The notes: generated by a model not told the origin, from the letters alone. A stretch of 56,611 nucleotides of DNA from a bacterium (GCA_030550015.1 JAUQQG010000020.1:1-56611), one strand, 5' to 3'; counted from the first letter of the stretch, positions 1 through 7,300 are shown. Numbers and translations: made by a program.

Positions 1-306
1 GACAGCACCGAAAGCCTCGTCGCGGAAGGGGAGGTGCTCGCCTGTCGCACAGATCACTGTGATCCCACGCCTTCGGGCGATGCGCAGGGGCCGGATGGCT
101 GGATCGATCCCGAACTCGACCCCTAGCGCCGAGGCGAAGCGGCCGGTACCGACGCCGACTTCCAGCCAAGGTCGGGGGAGGCCTTCCAGGAGGGAGCGCA
201 GGCAGGCAACCTCCAACGGGAATATCGTGCTCCCGGGAGGCTGGTCGTACCAAGCATCGTAGCGATCGGCGAGACGCTGGAAGAGTTCGGCAGACTTTCC
301 TGGCAT
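1..306 (-). CDS. SAM-dependent class I methyltransferase, N-terminal part
   Basis: Open frame of 102 codons on the minus strand that runs off the left edge, so the C-terminal half is missing. The translation has the class I methyltransferase motif I (LEVGVGTGRFA, about residues 50-60), an acidic residue ending strand 2 (GIDPA), and the GEHLPF segment seen in the UbiE/COQ5-type Methyltransf_11 family. It would transfer a methyl group from S-adenosylmethionine, but the substrate cannot be read. The ATG at 306 has no clear ribosome binding site. It is divergent from speD, which makes another AdoMet-using enzyme, although nothing else links them. Confidence 0.75.
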   Translation of the reverse strand, partial: MPGKSAELFQRLADRYDAWYDQPPGSTIFPLEVACLRSLLEGLPRPWLEVGVGTGRFASALGVEFGIDPAIRPLRIARRRGITVICATGEHLPFRDEAFGAV

Positions 307-477
307 GGTATCGGGAGATTTCGCCCAGCGAAAGCGAATCCCTCTGTGGTGATTTGGAGGGGTCAACCTCGTTCCTCCGTCTTTTCTCGTGGAGGCCGCC
401 CACCCGAAGCAGGAGAAGGCCCTCCATACGCCTGCGTCGGGAAGTGGAAAGATGGCATGGAACTGGCGCTGAGTTCA

Positions 478-506
478 TTGACAATCCCCCTGGGGGGTAC
501 TAGATT
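478..506 (+). promoter_or_regulatory. Promoter of speD, -35/-10 pair with palindromic spacer
   Basis: TTGACA at 478-483 and TAGATT at 501-506 are separated by exactly 17 bases, a near-consensus housekeeping promoter. The spacer contains the palindrome CCCCCtGGGGG, a possible operator. The predicted start near 513 gives a leader of about 108 bases that contains a GTTCCT/AGGAAC inverted repeat (541-546 with 566-571). The rest of the 307-620 interval shows no gene. Confidence 0.6.
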
Positions 507-620
507 ATAAGCTGTGATTTGGGCCGTCCGGGGAGAGCCTGTTCCTGTGCGGAGCCAATCGGGAAAGGAACACTATTGCTCCAGTCACAGAAGAAAAAAC
601 ACACGGGGGGAGGTGGGAAC

Positions 621-1082
621 GTGGACACCATCGGGCACCACTACATTGTTGAGGCCTCGGGCTGCAACCCAGAGGTCATCAGCAAGGTAGAGGAAGTTGA
701 GCAGATCATGGTCCGTGCCGCGGAGGCGGCCAGGGTCCAGGTGTGGTCCATTGCCTTCCACCGGTTCTCCCCGACAGGTGTGAGCGGGGTGGTGGTGATC
801 TCTGAGTCCCATCTTTCCGTGCACACTTGGCCGGAGTTCGGCTATGTTGCCCTCGACATCTACACCTGTGGGCAGTCGGCAAAGCCGGAGGCAGCTGTAG
901 AAGTGGCCCTGCGGGCATTCCAAGCGAAGAGCGTCCACATTACCGAGGTCACCCGCGGCATTGAGGAGGGGGACCGGATCTTCTACCACAGCATCGTCAC
1001 CTGGGAGGAGGATCTCCCGGGTCGCAGCAACGGCACGCAGGGGCGCAGCCAGCGAAAGAAGGACAAAGTACGGAAGGCATGA
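621..1082 (+). CDS. speD: S-adenosylmethionine decarboxylase proenzyme, prokaryotic class
   Basis: Pyruvoyl enzyme that makes decarboxylated AdoMet, the aminopropyl donor for spermidine. I chose GTG at 621 because a strong GGGGGGAGG site lies just upstream and because it gives the family's usual start (DTIGHHYIVEASGC). With that start the self-cleavage site is Glu62-Ser63 in SESHLSVHTWPE, with His68 and Cys83, the same numbering as the Thermotoga maritima enzyme. The product is 153 aa, longer than the usual ~125-130 because of a basic tail (last ~20 residues) of unknown role. An MFS transporter follows after 15 bases, probably in the same transcript. Confidence 0.95.
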   Translation: MDTIGHHYIVEASGCNPEVISKVEEVEQIMVRAAEAARVQVWSIAFHRFSPTGVSGVVVISESHLSVHTWPEFGYVALDIYTCGQSAKPEAAVEVALRAFQAKSVHITEVTRGIEEGDRIFYHSIVTWEEDLPGRSNGTQGRSQRKKDKVRKA

Positions 1083-1097
1083 CATCTTAGCGGAAGA

Positions 1098-2228
1098 ATG
1101 ACGATAGCGCACCAGCTGGGTTTCCTGGCTCTCCTCAGCGTTCTTACGCTTTCTGTGACCTTTCCCGTTCTACCCCTCTACCTGGAGCAACTCGGATACA
1201 CCACTGCGGAGGTCGGGCTCATCGTCGGAATCATGAACTTGAGCTTGGCCGCGAGCGAGCTAGCGGGTGGGTACATCAGTGATCGCATTGGTCGCAAAGC
1301 GGCGCTCCTGTGGGGATACCTTGGAAGCGCCCTGTCCATGCTCTGGTTTGCGCTCAGCCGCGGGTCTGTCGGGATCTATTCATCGCGCATCCTTCAGGGG
1401 ATCTTTCGCGGGCTCATTTGGCCCCCTCTGTTCGCAGAAGTGGCCGATGCTGCTCCTAGCGATGCCCACGGGCGAACCTTTGGCCTCTTCTGGTTCTACT
1501 TCAGCATTGGGATCCTCATCGGCCCCCTCGTAGGTGGGGCGATCGCTGATCGCTACGGGCTTGTGATTCCTTTCTTCCTAGGAGCAGGGTTGTCTGTGGT
1601 GGCCCTTCCAATCCTTCAGCGTGTACGCGAAGGAGGAAAGCTCCCAGAAACCTCTCGTTCCAACCTCCTGGCTCTCTCTGGGGAGGCGCCCGGTGTGTAT
1701 CTCCTTTCTGGAGCCAACTTGGTGCACACTTTGATCACGGCGGTATGGAGCACCTACATTCCCCTGCATGCGGCACGCCAAGGCCTCAGTCCAGGGGAGA
1801 TCGGCATCCTGTTTACGCTCCAAGGGCTGGCGTTCAGCTTTATTCAGGTACCTGCGGGAAGGCTCGCGGACCGTTCTTCGCTGCGGTTCCTCGCCGGGCT
1901 GGGGATTCTTACACGGGCGGGCCTTGTCGCTGCAACCCCTCTGGCGACGGATTTCCCCTCCCTCAGCGTGGTGAGCCTTCTGAATGGGATCGCCGGAGGA
2001 TTCGTGCCGCTCACCATTTCGACCTGGGTCGCGCGGATCGTCCCTCCGCGCTGGGCCGTCACGGCGATGGGTGTGTACAACGCCTCGGTAGATGCAGGGT
2101 TCTTCTTTGGACCTGTGTTGGGTGGTCTTGTTGCTGTGGCGACCTCACTCTCCTCCGCCTTCGCCCTCTGCGCGGTTGTTGGGCTCGCCGGACTGGCTCT
2201 CCTCACCCGCACACAGGACCCGTTGTGA
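1098..2228 (+). CDS. Major facilitator superfamily transporter
   Basis: Integral membrane protein of 376 aa with about 12 hydrophobic segments. The MFS motif A appears after the second segment (GGYISDRIGRK, about residues 56-66) and in degenerate form in the second half (GRLADRSSLR). The first half is rich in Gly and Pro typical of drug or metabolite exporters of the 12-helix type. It lies 15 bases downstream of speD, so export of polyamines or related compounds is possible, but this is inference from position only. It converges on the minus-strand gene ending at 2252. Confidence 0.85.
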   Translation: MTIAHQLGFLALLSVLTLSVTFPVLPLYLEQLGYTTAEVGLIVGIMNLSLAASELAGGYISDRIGRKAALLWGYLGSALSMLWFALSRGSVGIYSSRILQGIFRGLIWPPLFAEVADAAPSDAHGRTFGLFWFYFSIGILIGPLVGGAIADRYGLVIPFFLGAGLSVVALPILQRVREGGKLPETSRSNLLALSGEAPGVYLLSGANLVHTLITAVWSTYIPLHAARQGLSPGEIGILFTLQGLAFSFIQVPAGRLADRSSLRFLAGLGILTRAGLVAATPLATDFPSLSVVSLLNGIAGGFVPLTISTWVARIVPPRWAVTAMGVYNASVDAGFFFGPVLGGLVAVATSLSSAFALCAVVGLAGLALLTRTQDPL

Positions 2229-2251
2229 GCCTCTGTGGAAAACGGGGCTAC

Positions 2252-2488
2252 CTATACGTGTGTCACGACGCAAGTTGTTGTTCTTGTGACCCCTGGAGCT
2301 TGCTGAACCTTCCCCACTACGAACCGGCCGAGATGGTCCATGTCCTGGGCCTCGACGAACGCAATGACATCTGTCGGGCCCGTGACCGCGTGGGCCATCT
2401 TCACTTCCGGGTTCTCCTGGAGGGCTTTGAGTGTCTCGCTGACCTTCCCCGGGACTACCCGGATAAGGATGTAGGCCTGGATTGCCAT
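2252..2488 (-). CDS. Lrp/AsnC effector-binding (RAM) domain protein, stand-alone
   Basis: 78-aa protein matching the ligand-binding dimerisation domain of Lrp/AsnC regulators (AYILIRVVPGKV near the start, then VKMAHAVTGPTDVIAFVEA). The N-terminal helix-turn-helix of full Lrp is absent. Such stand-alone domains oligomerise and bind amino acids, but the target here is unknown. ATG at 2488 was chosen because GGAGG lies 5 bases upstream; a TTG two codons earlier is less likely. It sits 12 bases downstream of the YggT gene and is probably cotranscribed with it. Confidence 0.85.
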   Translation of the reverse strand: MAIQAYILIRVVPGKVSETLKALQENPEVKMAHAVTGPTDVIAFVEAQDMDHLGRFVVGKVQQAPGVTRTTTCVVTHV

Positions 2489-2500
2489 TACCAACCTCCA

Positions 2501-2764
2501 TCACAGGATTTGGTGGATCAGTCCGATCAGAGCGTTTCGAACCAGCTCAAGGAGCAGGAGCGCGACCAATGGGGAGAGGTCCAAGCCTGCAACGGGCGGG
2601 AGGACCCGCCGGATGGGATCCAGGATCGGGGAGGTGACCCGGAAGACTGCACTCACTACTGGATGAGAGGGATTGAGTCCCGGGATCCAGCTCATGATCA
2701 CCCGCAGGAGAATGAGCAGGAAGAGCACCCGGAACACGAAGTTGACGAAGTCGACGAGCTCCAT
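2501..2764 (-). CDS. YggT family membrane protein
   Basis: 87 aa with two hydrophobic helices (about residues 5-25 and 65-85) flanking the family signature: IMSWIPGLNPSHPVV, then SPILDPIRRVLPPVAGLDLSPLVALL. YggT proteins are small inner-membrane proteins found near cell-division, sepF or proC genes in many bacteria; their exact activity is not settled. Here the neighbour is an Lrp-type domain protein rather than the usual division genes. Length and motif order are normal for a single-repeat family member. Confidence 0.88.
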   Translation of the reverse strand: MELVDFVNFVFRVLFLLILLRVIMSWIPGLNPSHPVVSAVFRVTSPILDPIRRVLPPVAGLDLSPLVALLLLELVRNALIGLIHQIL

Positions 2765-2815
2765 GTCAAAGACCTCTAGGTCCGCACAGGGTGCGGTGCA
2801 TCAACCACCGAGACC

Positions 2816-2844
2816 ATTGTACTGACTTGTTGTGCGCTCGACAA
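2816..2844 (-). promoter_or_regulatory. Probable promoter of the yggT-Lrp transcript
   Basis: Read on the minus strand, TTGTCG (2844-2839) and TACAAT (2821-2816) are separated by 17 bases. The -10 is a good match and the -35 moderate. It sits just downstream of the hairpin that would end the cold-shock transcript. Confidence 0.45.
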
Positions 2845-2845
2845 G

Positions 2846-2879
2846 ACGACGGGCTCCAGATCCATCTGGAGCCCGTCGT
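2846..2879. terminator. Long perfect inverted repeat between csp and yggT
   Basis: Two 16-base arms (2846-2861 and 2864-2879) are exact reverse complements around a 2-base centre, giving a very stable GC-rich hairpin 75 bases after the cold-shock stop codon. On the minus strand it is followed only by CTTGT, so the U-tract is weak. Most likely it insulates the csp transcript from the yggT promoter. It could also be an RNA 3'-end protection hairpin. Confidence 0.55.
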
Positions 2880-2953
2880 TGCAGGTGAAGATCACGTCTT
2901 TGTGCGTGAGTAAGTTCCTTGGCAATAGACTGCTTGATCTTTGCCGAGGTTCC

Positions 2954-3154
2954 TTAGCGAACTACGACGTTGGTCGCCTGCGGACCCTTCCGGCCAGGGA
3001 CGATTTCAAACTCGACCTGCTGGCCTTCGGAAAGGGTGCGAAATCCGTTCATCTGAATCGCCGAGTAGTGGACGAACACGTCCTGGCCATCCTCGGTGGA
3101 GATGAACCCGTACCCTTTCTCAGGGTTGAACCACTTTACTGTGCCCTTTGCCAT
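2954..3154 (-). CDS. Cold-shock protein, CspA family
   Basis: 66-aa single cold-shock (OB-fold) domain that binds single-stranded RNA and DNA. Both RNA-binding motifs are intact: KGYGFIS (RNP1, about residues 13-19) and DVFVHYSAI (RNP2, about residues 25-33). The C-terminus ends in the usual GPQATNVVV. It has GAAGGGAG before its ATG and an excellent promoter upstream, with a leader of about 63 bases, shorter than the long thermosensing leader of E. coli cspA. A second, more divergent copy lies at 11918. Confidence 0.95.
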   Translation of the reverse strand: MAKGTVKWFNPEKGYGFISTEDGQDVFVHYSAIQMNGFRTLSEGQQVEFEIVPGRKGPQATNVVVR

Positions 3155-3223
3155 TGCCTTGCTCCCTTCTTTCTGGTGTACAGATAATGCCTGGTCTGCT
3201 GCCCTGCCTTACCTGTCCCCGCA

Positions 3224-3252
3224 AGCATAACACACGCAGGGGAGGAAGTCAA
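3224..3252 (-). promoter_or_regulatory. Promoter of the cold-shock gene
   Basis: On the minus strand TTGACT (3252-3247) and TATGCT (3229-3224) are spaced by 17 bases, with an A/T run (AAAAAATTT) just upstream that could act as an UP element. The predicted start is near 3217. Confidence 0.7.
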
Positions 3253-3345
3253 ATTTTTTGGGCTCCTCTCTGCGTGCTCGTCTGGATACGGGCGCGGCAG
3301 GGAACTCTCTGGGGAATGGGGGTTTTACGGTGTTCGCGCACCTCC

Positions 3346-4425
3346 TCAGGACATGGGGACTTGGCGGATGATCCGTCCCTCGATGCGCTCGAAGATGTCC
3401 TGGAGGTTCGGCCCGGTGATGGTTAAGCCGTGGTTGCGAAGCCCCACGACTGCCCGGCTGGGATCATCGGAGCGGCGCACGAGCTCAGCCACGGCCTTGG
3501 CCAGCTCGAGGGTCCCACAAGGATAGTTGACCTCCGTGGAAGGGACGCCCTCCATCCAAGCGTGGACGTGAACGATGGCGCCAACCTGGGGGTGTTCCGT
3601 GTAGATCATCCAGTGCTCGATGGCGTCCACAGAGACGCGCCGGGGTTTGATATTCGGTGGGACGCTGAGGAGGATGACGTTGCGCTGGGGGTCATAGCCC
3701 TTCACCAGAAGGATATCCTGGCCCACTACCCGCAAGTTTGCTTTGTTGACGCCGCTTGCGCTCATCCAGAACCGGGTGCGGTCTTTCCGGGCGCTGAGGT
3801 TCCCGTAGCTGAGGCCGCCGATACCATAGAGACGCTCGACGTGGCGGAGGTCCCGTGGCGAGAGAAGCTCATGGATCGGGAATGGGGCAGGAAGGAGGTT
3901 CAGGGCGTCCAGGCGCTTTCCTGCTTCATAGATCTGCTGGGTGATCTCGTCCCCTTCCCACAACTCTTCCTCGAGGTCTGGATGGAACTCGTTATTGATT
4001 ACGAGGCAGGAAGTCGCCAAGGGGGCGAGCCTCCTGTAGACATGAGAGAAGTACTTGGTCTCCTCCTCAAACGGGACGGGGTAGTATCCCTGCTCCAGAG
4101 TCACAAAATAGGTATGAACTTGATCTCCAGCGCGCACGAGGTAGATCAGCACGTTGGAGAGCGTCCGGACGAGCAGGGGGTACGTGGTCTTCAGGACGTC
4201 CTGGGGAATCTCCTCCCCTTCGATGACAGAGGCAACGAAGGTCCCCTGGGCCTTCCGCCTATAGGGTCTTGGATTGTGTGCATCCGCCAGGTTGATGGCC
4301 AGCTTGATCTCCGGTGTGCCAGGTTCTGCGTAGCTGTAGCCATGTTCCCTCAGCACTCTCTCCAGTCCTCTTGCGAACCACTGGAGGAGCGTGCTTCTGG
4401 CAGATCCCGTGACTGTGTACAGCAT
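3346..4425 (-). CDS. Class II aldolase/adducin-domain protein with novel N-terminal domain
   Basis: 359 aa. The C-terminal part, from about residue 190, is a class II aldolase/adducin fold. It has GGLSYGNLSAR and WMSASGVNK (substrate phosphate loop) and the zinc ligands His286 and His288 in HVHAW and His332 in RNHG. Family members are fuculose- or ribulose-phosphate aldolases or epimerases, or methylthioribulose-phosphate dehydratases, and the substrate cannot be told here. The N-terminal ~180 residues (with the segment LEQGYYPVPFEEETKYFSHV) match no family I know, so this is a two-domain protein well above the family's usual 210-240 aa. It ends about 190 bases upstream of the cold-shock gene. 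Confidence 0.75.
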   Translation of the reverse strand: MLYTVTGSARSTLLQWFARGLERVLREHGYSYAEPGTPEIKLAINLADAHNPRPYRRKAQGTFVASVIEGEEIPQDVLKTTYPLLVRTLSNVLIYLVRAGDQVHTYFVTLEQGYYPVPFEEETKYFSHVYRRLAPLATSCLVINNEFHPDLEEELWEGDEITQQIYEAGKRLDALNLLPAPFPIHELLSPRDLRHVERLYGIGGLSYGNLSARKDRTRFWMSASGVNKANLRVVGQDILLVKGYDPQRNVILLSVPPNIKPRRVSVDAIEHWMIYTEHPQVGAIVHVHAWMEGVPSTEVNYPCGTLELAKAVAELVRRSDDPSRAVVGLRNHGLTITGPNLQDIFERIEGRIIRQVPMS

Positions 4426-4538
4426 ACTCCCTTCCCTCTCTCAAGCTTTTGCGATATACTTACAGCCTTCTATGAGAAATTCCTCCTCCTGTAAAAGAGC
4501 CGGCCCCTTCTCGGTCTGTAACCTTCCGTTCCTATGCA

Positions 4539-4564
4539 GAGGGGCGCACTGGTGTGCGCCCCTC
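4539..4564. terminator. Hairpin downstream of doxX
   Basis: GAGGGGCGCAC (4539-4549) pairs perfectly with GTGCGCCCCTC (4554-4564) around a TGGT loop, 29 bases after the doxX stop codon on the minus strand. There is no run of T after it, so it may be a pause or processing hairpin rather than a classic terminator. Confidence 0.45.
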
Positions 4565-4592
4565 GCGATCAGTGACGTGCGGCCCTCTTCCT

Positions 4593-4979
4593 TTACGGGG
4601 CGATGCTGAAAGGCCAGTTGGGGATGAAGGTCACCAGAAGCGCCGCTGCTGCGAGAGCCAGGTTCTTGAGGAAGTGGGCCATCTGGTTGCCTTGGCTCAT
4701 AGGGTCCTTCTCCGTCCAGAAGTTATGCATGATGAAAGCGGTGGGGACAAGGAAGATGATGAGCAACCAAGCGCCGATGGTGACCTTGTACCCAAGGAGG
4801 ATAGAGAGCCCACCGGCGAGGAGCATGAGGCCCGTGATGGCAACCGCGGCCTTGGGCGCAGGAACCCCTTTATAGCTTGCATACTGGCTCATCGCGTCAA
4901 GGCGCATGAAGTGGAAGAGGCCGTTGAGAATGAAAAATGCACCGAGGATGATCCGGCCAATGAGGAAGAGGACATCCAT
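4593..4979 (-). CDS. DoxX family membrane protein
   Basis: 128 aa with four hydrophobic helices and the DoxX signature at the start (FLIGRIILGAFFILNGLFHF) and GYKVTIGAWLLIIFLVPTAFIMHNFW in the middle. DoxX proteins occur in thiosulfate:quinone oxidoreductase and in oxidative or thiol stress systems; their exact biochemistry is mostly unproven. An AGGAGG site precedes the ATG. It is transcribed away from an HxlR regulator through overlapping divergent promoters, which makes it the likely target of that regulator. Confidence 0.85.
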   Translation of the reverse strand: MDVLFLIGRIILGAFFILNGLFHFMRLDAMSQYASYKGVPAPKAAVAITGLMLLAGGLSILLGYKVTIGAWLLIIFLVPTAFIMHNFWTEKDPMSQGNQMAHFLKNLALAAAALLVTFIPNWPFSIAP

Positions 4980-5037
4980 ACACGGTCACCTCCTGGACGT
5001 TTCGTTGTTGGCTTCCGTTAGAGAAGCTCCTTGCAAA

Positions 5038-5065
5038 TATATAGTAAAACGCTTCCTATTGTCAA
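5038..5065 (-). promoter_or_regulatory. doxX promoter
   Basis: On the minus strand TTGACA (5065-5060) and TATATA (5043-5038) are 16 bases apart. The -35 hexamer lies on the same bases as the -35 of the opposite hxlR promoter, shifted by one. Confidence 0.6.
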
Positions 5066-5087
5066 GCCCCTTCTTTTTTGTTAGAAT
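5059..5087 (+). promoter_or_regulatory. hxlR promoter
   Basis: TTGTCA (5059-5064) and TAGAAT (5082-5087) are separated by 17 bases. The expected transcript start is near 5094, only about 11 bases before the GTG start, so the message is nearly leaderless. The -35 is shared with the doxX promoter. Confidence 0.6.
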
Positions 5088-5104
5088 CCGAATGGTGATC
5101 TCAG

Positions 5105-5437
5105 GTGGAGACACAAGAGAAAGAACAAATATGCCCGCGCTTCCACCGGGCGATCGAACTCGTGGGGAAGCGGTGGACGGGAGCGATCATCCGGGTCCTT
5201 ATGAATGGGCCCCGGCGGTTCACGGAGATCCTGGAGGCGATCCCGGGGCTTCACGATAGGCTTCTTTCCGAGCGCCTAAAGGAGTTGGAGGCCGCGGGGA
5301 TCGTGCAACGAATTGTATACCCGGAGACCCCTGTCCGCATCGAGTATACGCTCACAGAAATGGGGAAAGATCTCGAGAGAGTCGTCAACGAAGTCCAGCG
5401 ATGGGCCAACCGCTGGTTTCCACCCCCGCCTTCCTGA
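5105..5437 (+). CDS. HxlR-type winged-helix transcriptional regulator
   Basis: 110 aa with the HxlR family layout: CPRFHRAIELVGKRWTGAIIRVL near the N-terminus, then RRFTEILEAIPGLHDRLLSERLKELEAAGIVQR covering the recognition helix, and YTLTEMGKDL at the wing. Cys10 (QICPRF) is at the place where many HxlR proteins carry a redox- or aldehyde-sensing cysteine. Start is GTG at 5105, with little Shine-Dalgarno, which fits the near-leaderless promoter. Likely controls itself and doxX. Confidence 0.88.
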   Translation: METQEKEQICPRFHRAIELVGKRWTGAIIRVLMNGPRRFTEILEAIPGLHDRLLSERLKELEAAGIVQRIVYPETPVRIEYTLTEMGKDLERVVNEVQRWANRWFPPPPS

Positions 5438-5560
5438 CTTCCCTATAGATCGCCCTCTTTGACACGAATTGGCTACCTACTAGGGTCTTTAGCCGAATCC
5501 AAAGATCAGGCCTAGACCTGATAGAACGACCCCTGACGGGAGGCTAGAATAAAAAACGCA

Positions 5561-5644
5561 GGGCGTCGGGCTGTCCAGTCAAACAATGAGGCCGTGGTTC
5601 CACCCCCCTGCCGCATGCGTGCCGCTGGACAAAGCCCGACGCCC
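5561..5644. repeat. 18-bp inverted repeat overlapping a promoter
   Basis: The arm 5561-5578 pairs with 5625-5644 over 18 bp, with one 2-base bulge and a 46-base loop. Read on the minus strand the hairpin is followed by TGCGTTTTTT, so it can end minus-strand transcripts coming from the VKOR gene. The right arm also contains the -35 box of the plus-strand promoter at 5626. The 5438-5560 stretch before it shows no gene. Confidence 0.5.
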
Positions 5645-5654
5645 TTGCTATAGT
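5626..5654 (+). promoter_or_regulatory. Promoter of a leaderless small gene
   Basis: TGGACA (5626-5631) and TATAGT (5649-5654) are 17 bases apart. The predicted transcript start is at about 5661-5665, right at the ATG of the next gene. Confidence 0.45.
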
Positions 5655-5664
5655 GACCGTGAAC

Positions 5665-5910
5665 ATGTGGCGGCTTGCCCGTTTCTTCCCCCCGATCCAT
5701 CAGGTAAAGGCGTGGGCGAGATTCCCCAAGTATGTACGCTGGCGGCTCGCGCTCTACGGTTTCACCTTCCCCGGTGGACGCCTCTCCTTGCGCAAGATCC
5801 TCTCCAAAAGGTTCCTCCGGGCGGTGTGGGAGTACCATCGCTGGCTTGGGGAGATGGACCAACATCTTCGTTCCTCTTGGAGGGGGAGGGATACCGGTGG
5901 GGGGAGGTGA
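5665..5910 (+). CDS. Small basic protein of unknown function
   Basis: 81 aa, not recognised. It is rich in Arg, Trp and aromatic residues (WARFPKYVRWRLALYGF; LRAVWEYHRWLGEMDQHL) with no membrane helix and no cysteines, and would be basic and largely helical. There is no ribosome binding site, but a well-formed promoter ends about 10 bases before the ATG, so it may be translated from a leaderless message. Alternatives are that it is not a gene, since the region is between convergent or divergent neighbours. It overlaps none of the surrounding genes. Confidence 0.4.
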   Translation: MWRLARFFPPIHQVKAWARFPKYVRWRLALYGFTFPGGRLSLRKILSKRFLRAVWEYHRWLGEMDQHLRSSWRGRDTGGGR

Positions 5911-5934
5911 CGCCCCTGCCTTGCTGGTTCCCTT

Positions 5935-6414
5935 CTACTCCAAATGCCCTAGAAAGAGGCCGTGTGCACTTGTTGCGGCGATCAGGGTAACCAGCACGGC
6001 GCTTGCCACGCACCAGGAGCAGATCGCTCGGAGCCAAAACAGCTCAATCGCCGTCAGATAGGCTGAGTAGATCGTTCCCGCGAGTGCGATAGCGAAGATC
6101 GTGGCACGGAGGAGAAAAGGGTGAACGGTGAAAGGTGAGATATAAGAGCGAGAGGAACCGACCGCCGTTCGCAGACGATCGAGAGAGCCCTCCCAGATCG
6201 CCAGGAGAAGCAGGAGGAGGTACATCCCCAGACCAAGGAAGGCCACGGGAATCCCCATGACTGTCGCGTAAGGGCTACTATTGACAATATCGCATCCCCT
6301 CCCCAAGCACACCAGGGAAGAGCCAGAGATCTTGGTATAGCCAAGATATGCGGAGATCCCCACGCCAAGGATGGAGGCGATGACCAAAATCCGGCGATGC
6401 CAGGAGGTCCACAT
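5935..6414 (-). CDS. VKOR-family disulfide-generating membrane enzyme
   Basis: 159 aa with four to five membrane helices. It carries all the residues of bacterial vitamin K epoxide reductase homologues: Cys36 and Cys41 in the periplasmic loop (VCLGRGCDIVNSS) and the active-site pair Cys132-x-x-Cys135 (CSWC) by the quinone pocket. In bacteria it replaces DsbB: it reoxidises a DsbA-like thiol oxidase and passes electrons to quinone. The DsbA-like gene lies directly upstream on the same strand, separated by a 105-base spacer made of 9-base repeats. The start has GGAGG upstream. Confidence 0.92.
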   Translation of the reverse strand: MWTSWHRRILVIASILGVGISAYLGYTKISGSSLVCLGRGCDIVNSSPYATVMGIPVAFLGLGMYLLLLLLAIWEGSLDRLRTAVGSSRSYISPFTVHPFLLRATIFAIALAGTIYSAYLTAIELFWLRAICSWCVASAVLVTLIAATSAHGLFLGHLE

Positions 6415-6420
6415 GATCGT

Positions 6421-6519
6421 TTCTCGCGTTCTTTGCGTTTCTCGCGTTTCTCGCGTTTATTGAGTCAATGAACCCGATGAGCTCAAGAAACCCGATGAAC
6501 CCAATAAACGCAATAAACG
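6421..6519. repeat. Nine-base periodic repeat filling the dsbA-VKOR spacer
   Basis: The spacer divides cleanly into eleven 9-base units: TTCTCGCGT three times plus TCTTTGCGT, then TTATTGAGT, CAATGAACC, CGATGAGCT, CAAGAAACC, CGATGAACC and CAATAAACG twice. The first and last units are near inverted copies (GCGTTTATTG against CAATAAACGC). It starts six bases before the VKOR ATG and ends at the dsbA stop codon. No SD for VKOR is inside it. Confidence 0.8.
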
Positions 6520-7158
6520 CTACTTGCTCTGCGAGAGCGCTTCCTCGATGGCCTCCTTGAACACGTCGTAGGGCTGGTTTCCGACGATCAGCCTTCCCTG
6601 GATCACGAAGCTGGGTGTCCCTTCCACACCGTACTTCACACCCTCCTGGATATCCGCCCGGACCTTCTCCGCAACCTGTCCCCCCTGCAGGCATGCACGG
6701 AAGGCCTCCTCATCCAGGCCCAGTTCCTTTGCGTATGTCAAGAGGCGCGCGGGGCGGAACGCGCCTGAGTCGACCCCTTTGCGGGCCCTAAAGAGCAGGT
6801 CATGAAAGGCCCAGAACTTTCCCTGTTGACTCGCGCACTCTGCTCCAATGGCCGCCCAGACAGATTCCTGGCCGAGCACCGGGAAGTGCCGGAAGATCAG
6901 CTTCACCTTTCCCGTGGCGATATACTCTCGCTCGAGGCGTTTGAGGGTGCCAGAGGCGAAATCGGCGCAGTGGGAGCACTGGAAGTCAGCGAACTCGATG
7001 ATGGTCACGGGGGCCGCGGGCGATCCCTTAGTGGTGCCCTGGGTTGGGACAGCGATGACCTCCGTTTCCGGGGGGCGGGCGGAGTAAAGGCTTAACCCGA
7101 TCAACCCTGCAGCTACGACAACGGCTCCGAGCACGAAGAACAAGAGCGCCCTACGCAC
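6520..7158 (-). CDS. DsbA-like thiol:disulfide oxidoreductase, membrane-anchored
   Basis: 212 aa with an N-terminal membrane anchor (about residues 5-26), then a thioredoxin-4/DsbA domain starting KGSPAAPVTIIEFADFQC. The active site is Cys61-Ser-His-Cys64 and the cis-proline loop is EGTPSFVI (about residue 180). It would oxidise cysteines of exported proteins. GTG start with GGGAGAAGG upstream. The next gene is the VKOR partner that reoxidises it. Multihaem cytochromes, which need thiol management outside the membrane, are encoded elsewhere in the window. Confidence 0.9.
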   Translation of the reverse strand: MRRALLFFVLGAVVVAAGLIGLSLYSARPPETEVIAVPTQGTTKGSPAAPVTIIEFADFQCSHCADFASGTLKRLEREYIATGKVKLIFRHFPVLGQESVWAAIGAECASQQGKFWAFHDLLFRARKGVDSGAFRPARLLTYAKELGLDEEAFRACLQGGQVAEKVRADIQEGVKYGVEGTPSFVIQGRLIVGNQPYDVFKEAIEEALSQSK

Positions 7159-7250
7159 GGATCCTTCTCCCCCTCGCTCAGGATGTCATGCTTTCGGCGA
7201 GGACTCCTTCGCGATCCCCTGCGTTTTCCCCTTCGCCGGGCTAGTCCTCT

Positions 7251-7300
7251 CAGGTAGGGGGTGGAGGGGGGAAATCGGTTCCCCACCCGATGGCTTCCTC
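7251..7300 (+). repeat. Structured intergenic element, copy A
   Basis: G-rich arm GGGTGGAGG, then GGGGAAATC, then CCCCACCCGATGG. The arms can pair, and the GGGAAATC and CCCGATGG blocks recur at 11696-11802, 43571-43616 and (inverted) 43866-43918. Lies between divergent dsbA and maeB. No gene is visible in 7159-7390. Confidence 0.4.
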
